Assembly: GCA_027083895.1 (NCBI GenBank)
Contig: JALWMN010000075.1
Span: 1 to 5,840, forward strand
Reading direction: 5' to 3'
DNA length: 5,840 bases
Source of the DNA: Campylobacteraceae bacterium
GTDB lineage: Bacteria; Campylobacterota; Campylobacteria; Campylobacterales; Sulfurovaceae
Shown here one piece after another: positions 5,782-5,840 of this stretch (positions within the stretch are counted from its first letter, which is position 1; every line of letters starts with the position of its first letter). The notes under the pieces were generated by a model. That model saw nothing but the letters and a program-made list of their open reading frames with translations, had not been told where the DNA came from and made no database searches. Position numbers and translations under genes: made by a program.

Positions 5782-5840
5782 ATGAGCAGATTAAAAGAGA
5801 AATATGAATCACTTGCCCCAGCTTTAAGAGAAGAGCTATC
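5782..5840 (+). CDS. rplE: 50S ribosomal protein L5 (uL5), 5' end only
   Basis: Only the first 19 codons plus two bases lie in the window. They read MSRLKEKYESLAPALREEL, which resembles the usual L5 start (RLKE.Y....P.L...), and this is the gene expected after rplX in the spc order. L5 binds 5S rRNA and contacts S13 across the central protuberance. GAAGGA (5771-5776) lies 5 nt upstream, and two bases separate the gene from the rplX stop. The identification rests as much on position as on sequence. Confidence 0.9.
   Translation, partial: MSRLKEKYESLAPALREEL

Overview
The window holds the first part of a ribosomal-protein supercluster, S10 joined directly to spc, all on the + strand. The order is rpsJ-rplC-rplD-rplW-rplB-rpsS-rplV-rpsC-rplP-rpmC-rpsQ-rplN-rplX-rplE, and rplE is cut by the window edge. 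The likely source is a member of Campylobacterota (Epsilonproteobacteria). The sequence is AT-rich, arginine is mostly AGA, and L3, L4 and L29 carry forms I know from Helicobacter/Campylobacter relatives, such as the EWPGRVQ segment of L3, the HNLYLY segment of L4 and the MKYT...LKTMQLTN layout of L29. The protein sequences do not look like Helicobacter pylori itself. A free-living relative (Sulfurovum, Nitratiruptor or Sulfurimonas type) is plausible, but I cannot fix the genus.

Positions 1-180 contain no gene I can support. They hold AT-rich DNA, three small inverted repeats and A-tracts leading up to a promoter. An extended -10 element (TGCTATAAT, 221-229) is the only clear promoter in the window. 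Transcription should begin near 236, giving a leader of about 137 nt before rpsJ. The leader opens with a 21-bp stem-loop (245-299), followed by a second hairpin (332-351) and the rpsJ ribosome binding site (363-367). Several leader segments have more than one possible pairing partner.

From 373 to the right edge the genes are packed with gaps of 13 nt or less, or with overlaps of 1 to 14 nt. Several stop codons are part of the next gene's Shine-Dalgarno sequence. No second promoter, terminator or regulatory gap separates the S10 block from the spc block, unlike Escherichia coli. The whole run is therefore probably one transcription unit controlled through the rpsJ leader. The products are 30S proteins (S10, S19, S3, S17) and 50S proteins (L3, L4, L23, L2, L22, L16, L29, L14, L24, L5), made in a coupled way for ribosome assembly.

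The genes themselves are ordinary. The part worth a second look is the leader: its long hairpin, its alternative pairings, a possible 19-codon upstream ORF, and an unexpected near-match between its 3' arm and a stretch inside rpsC. I saw no sign of a new defence, mobile or metabolic system.
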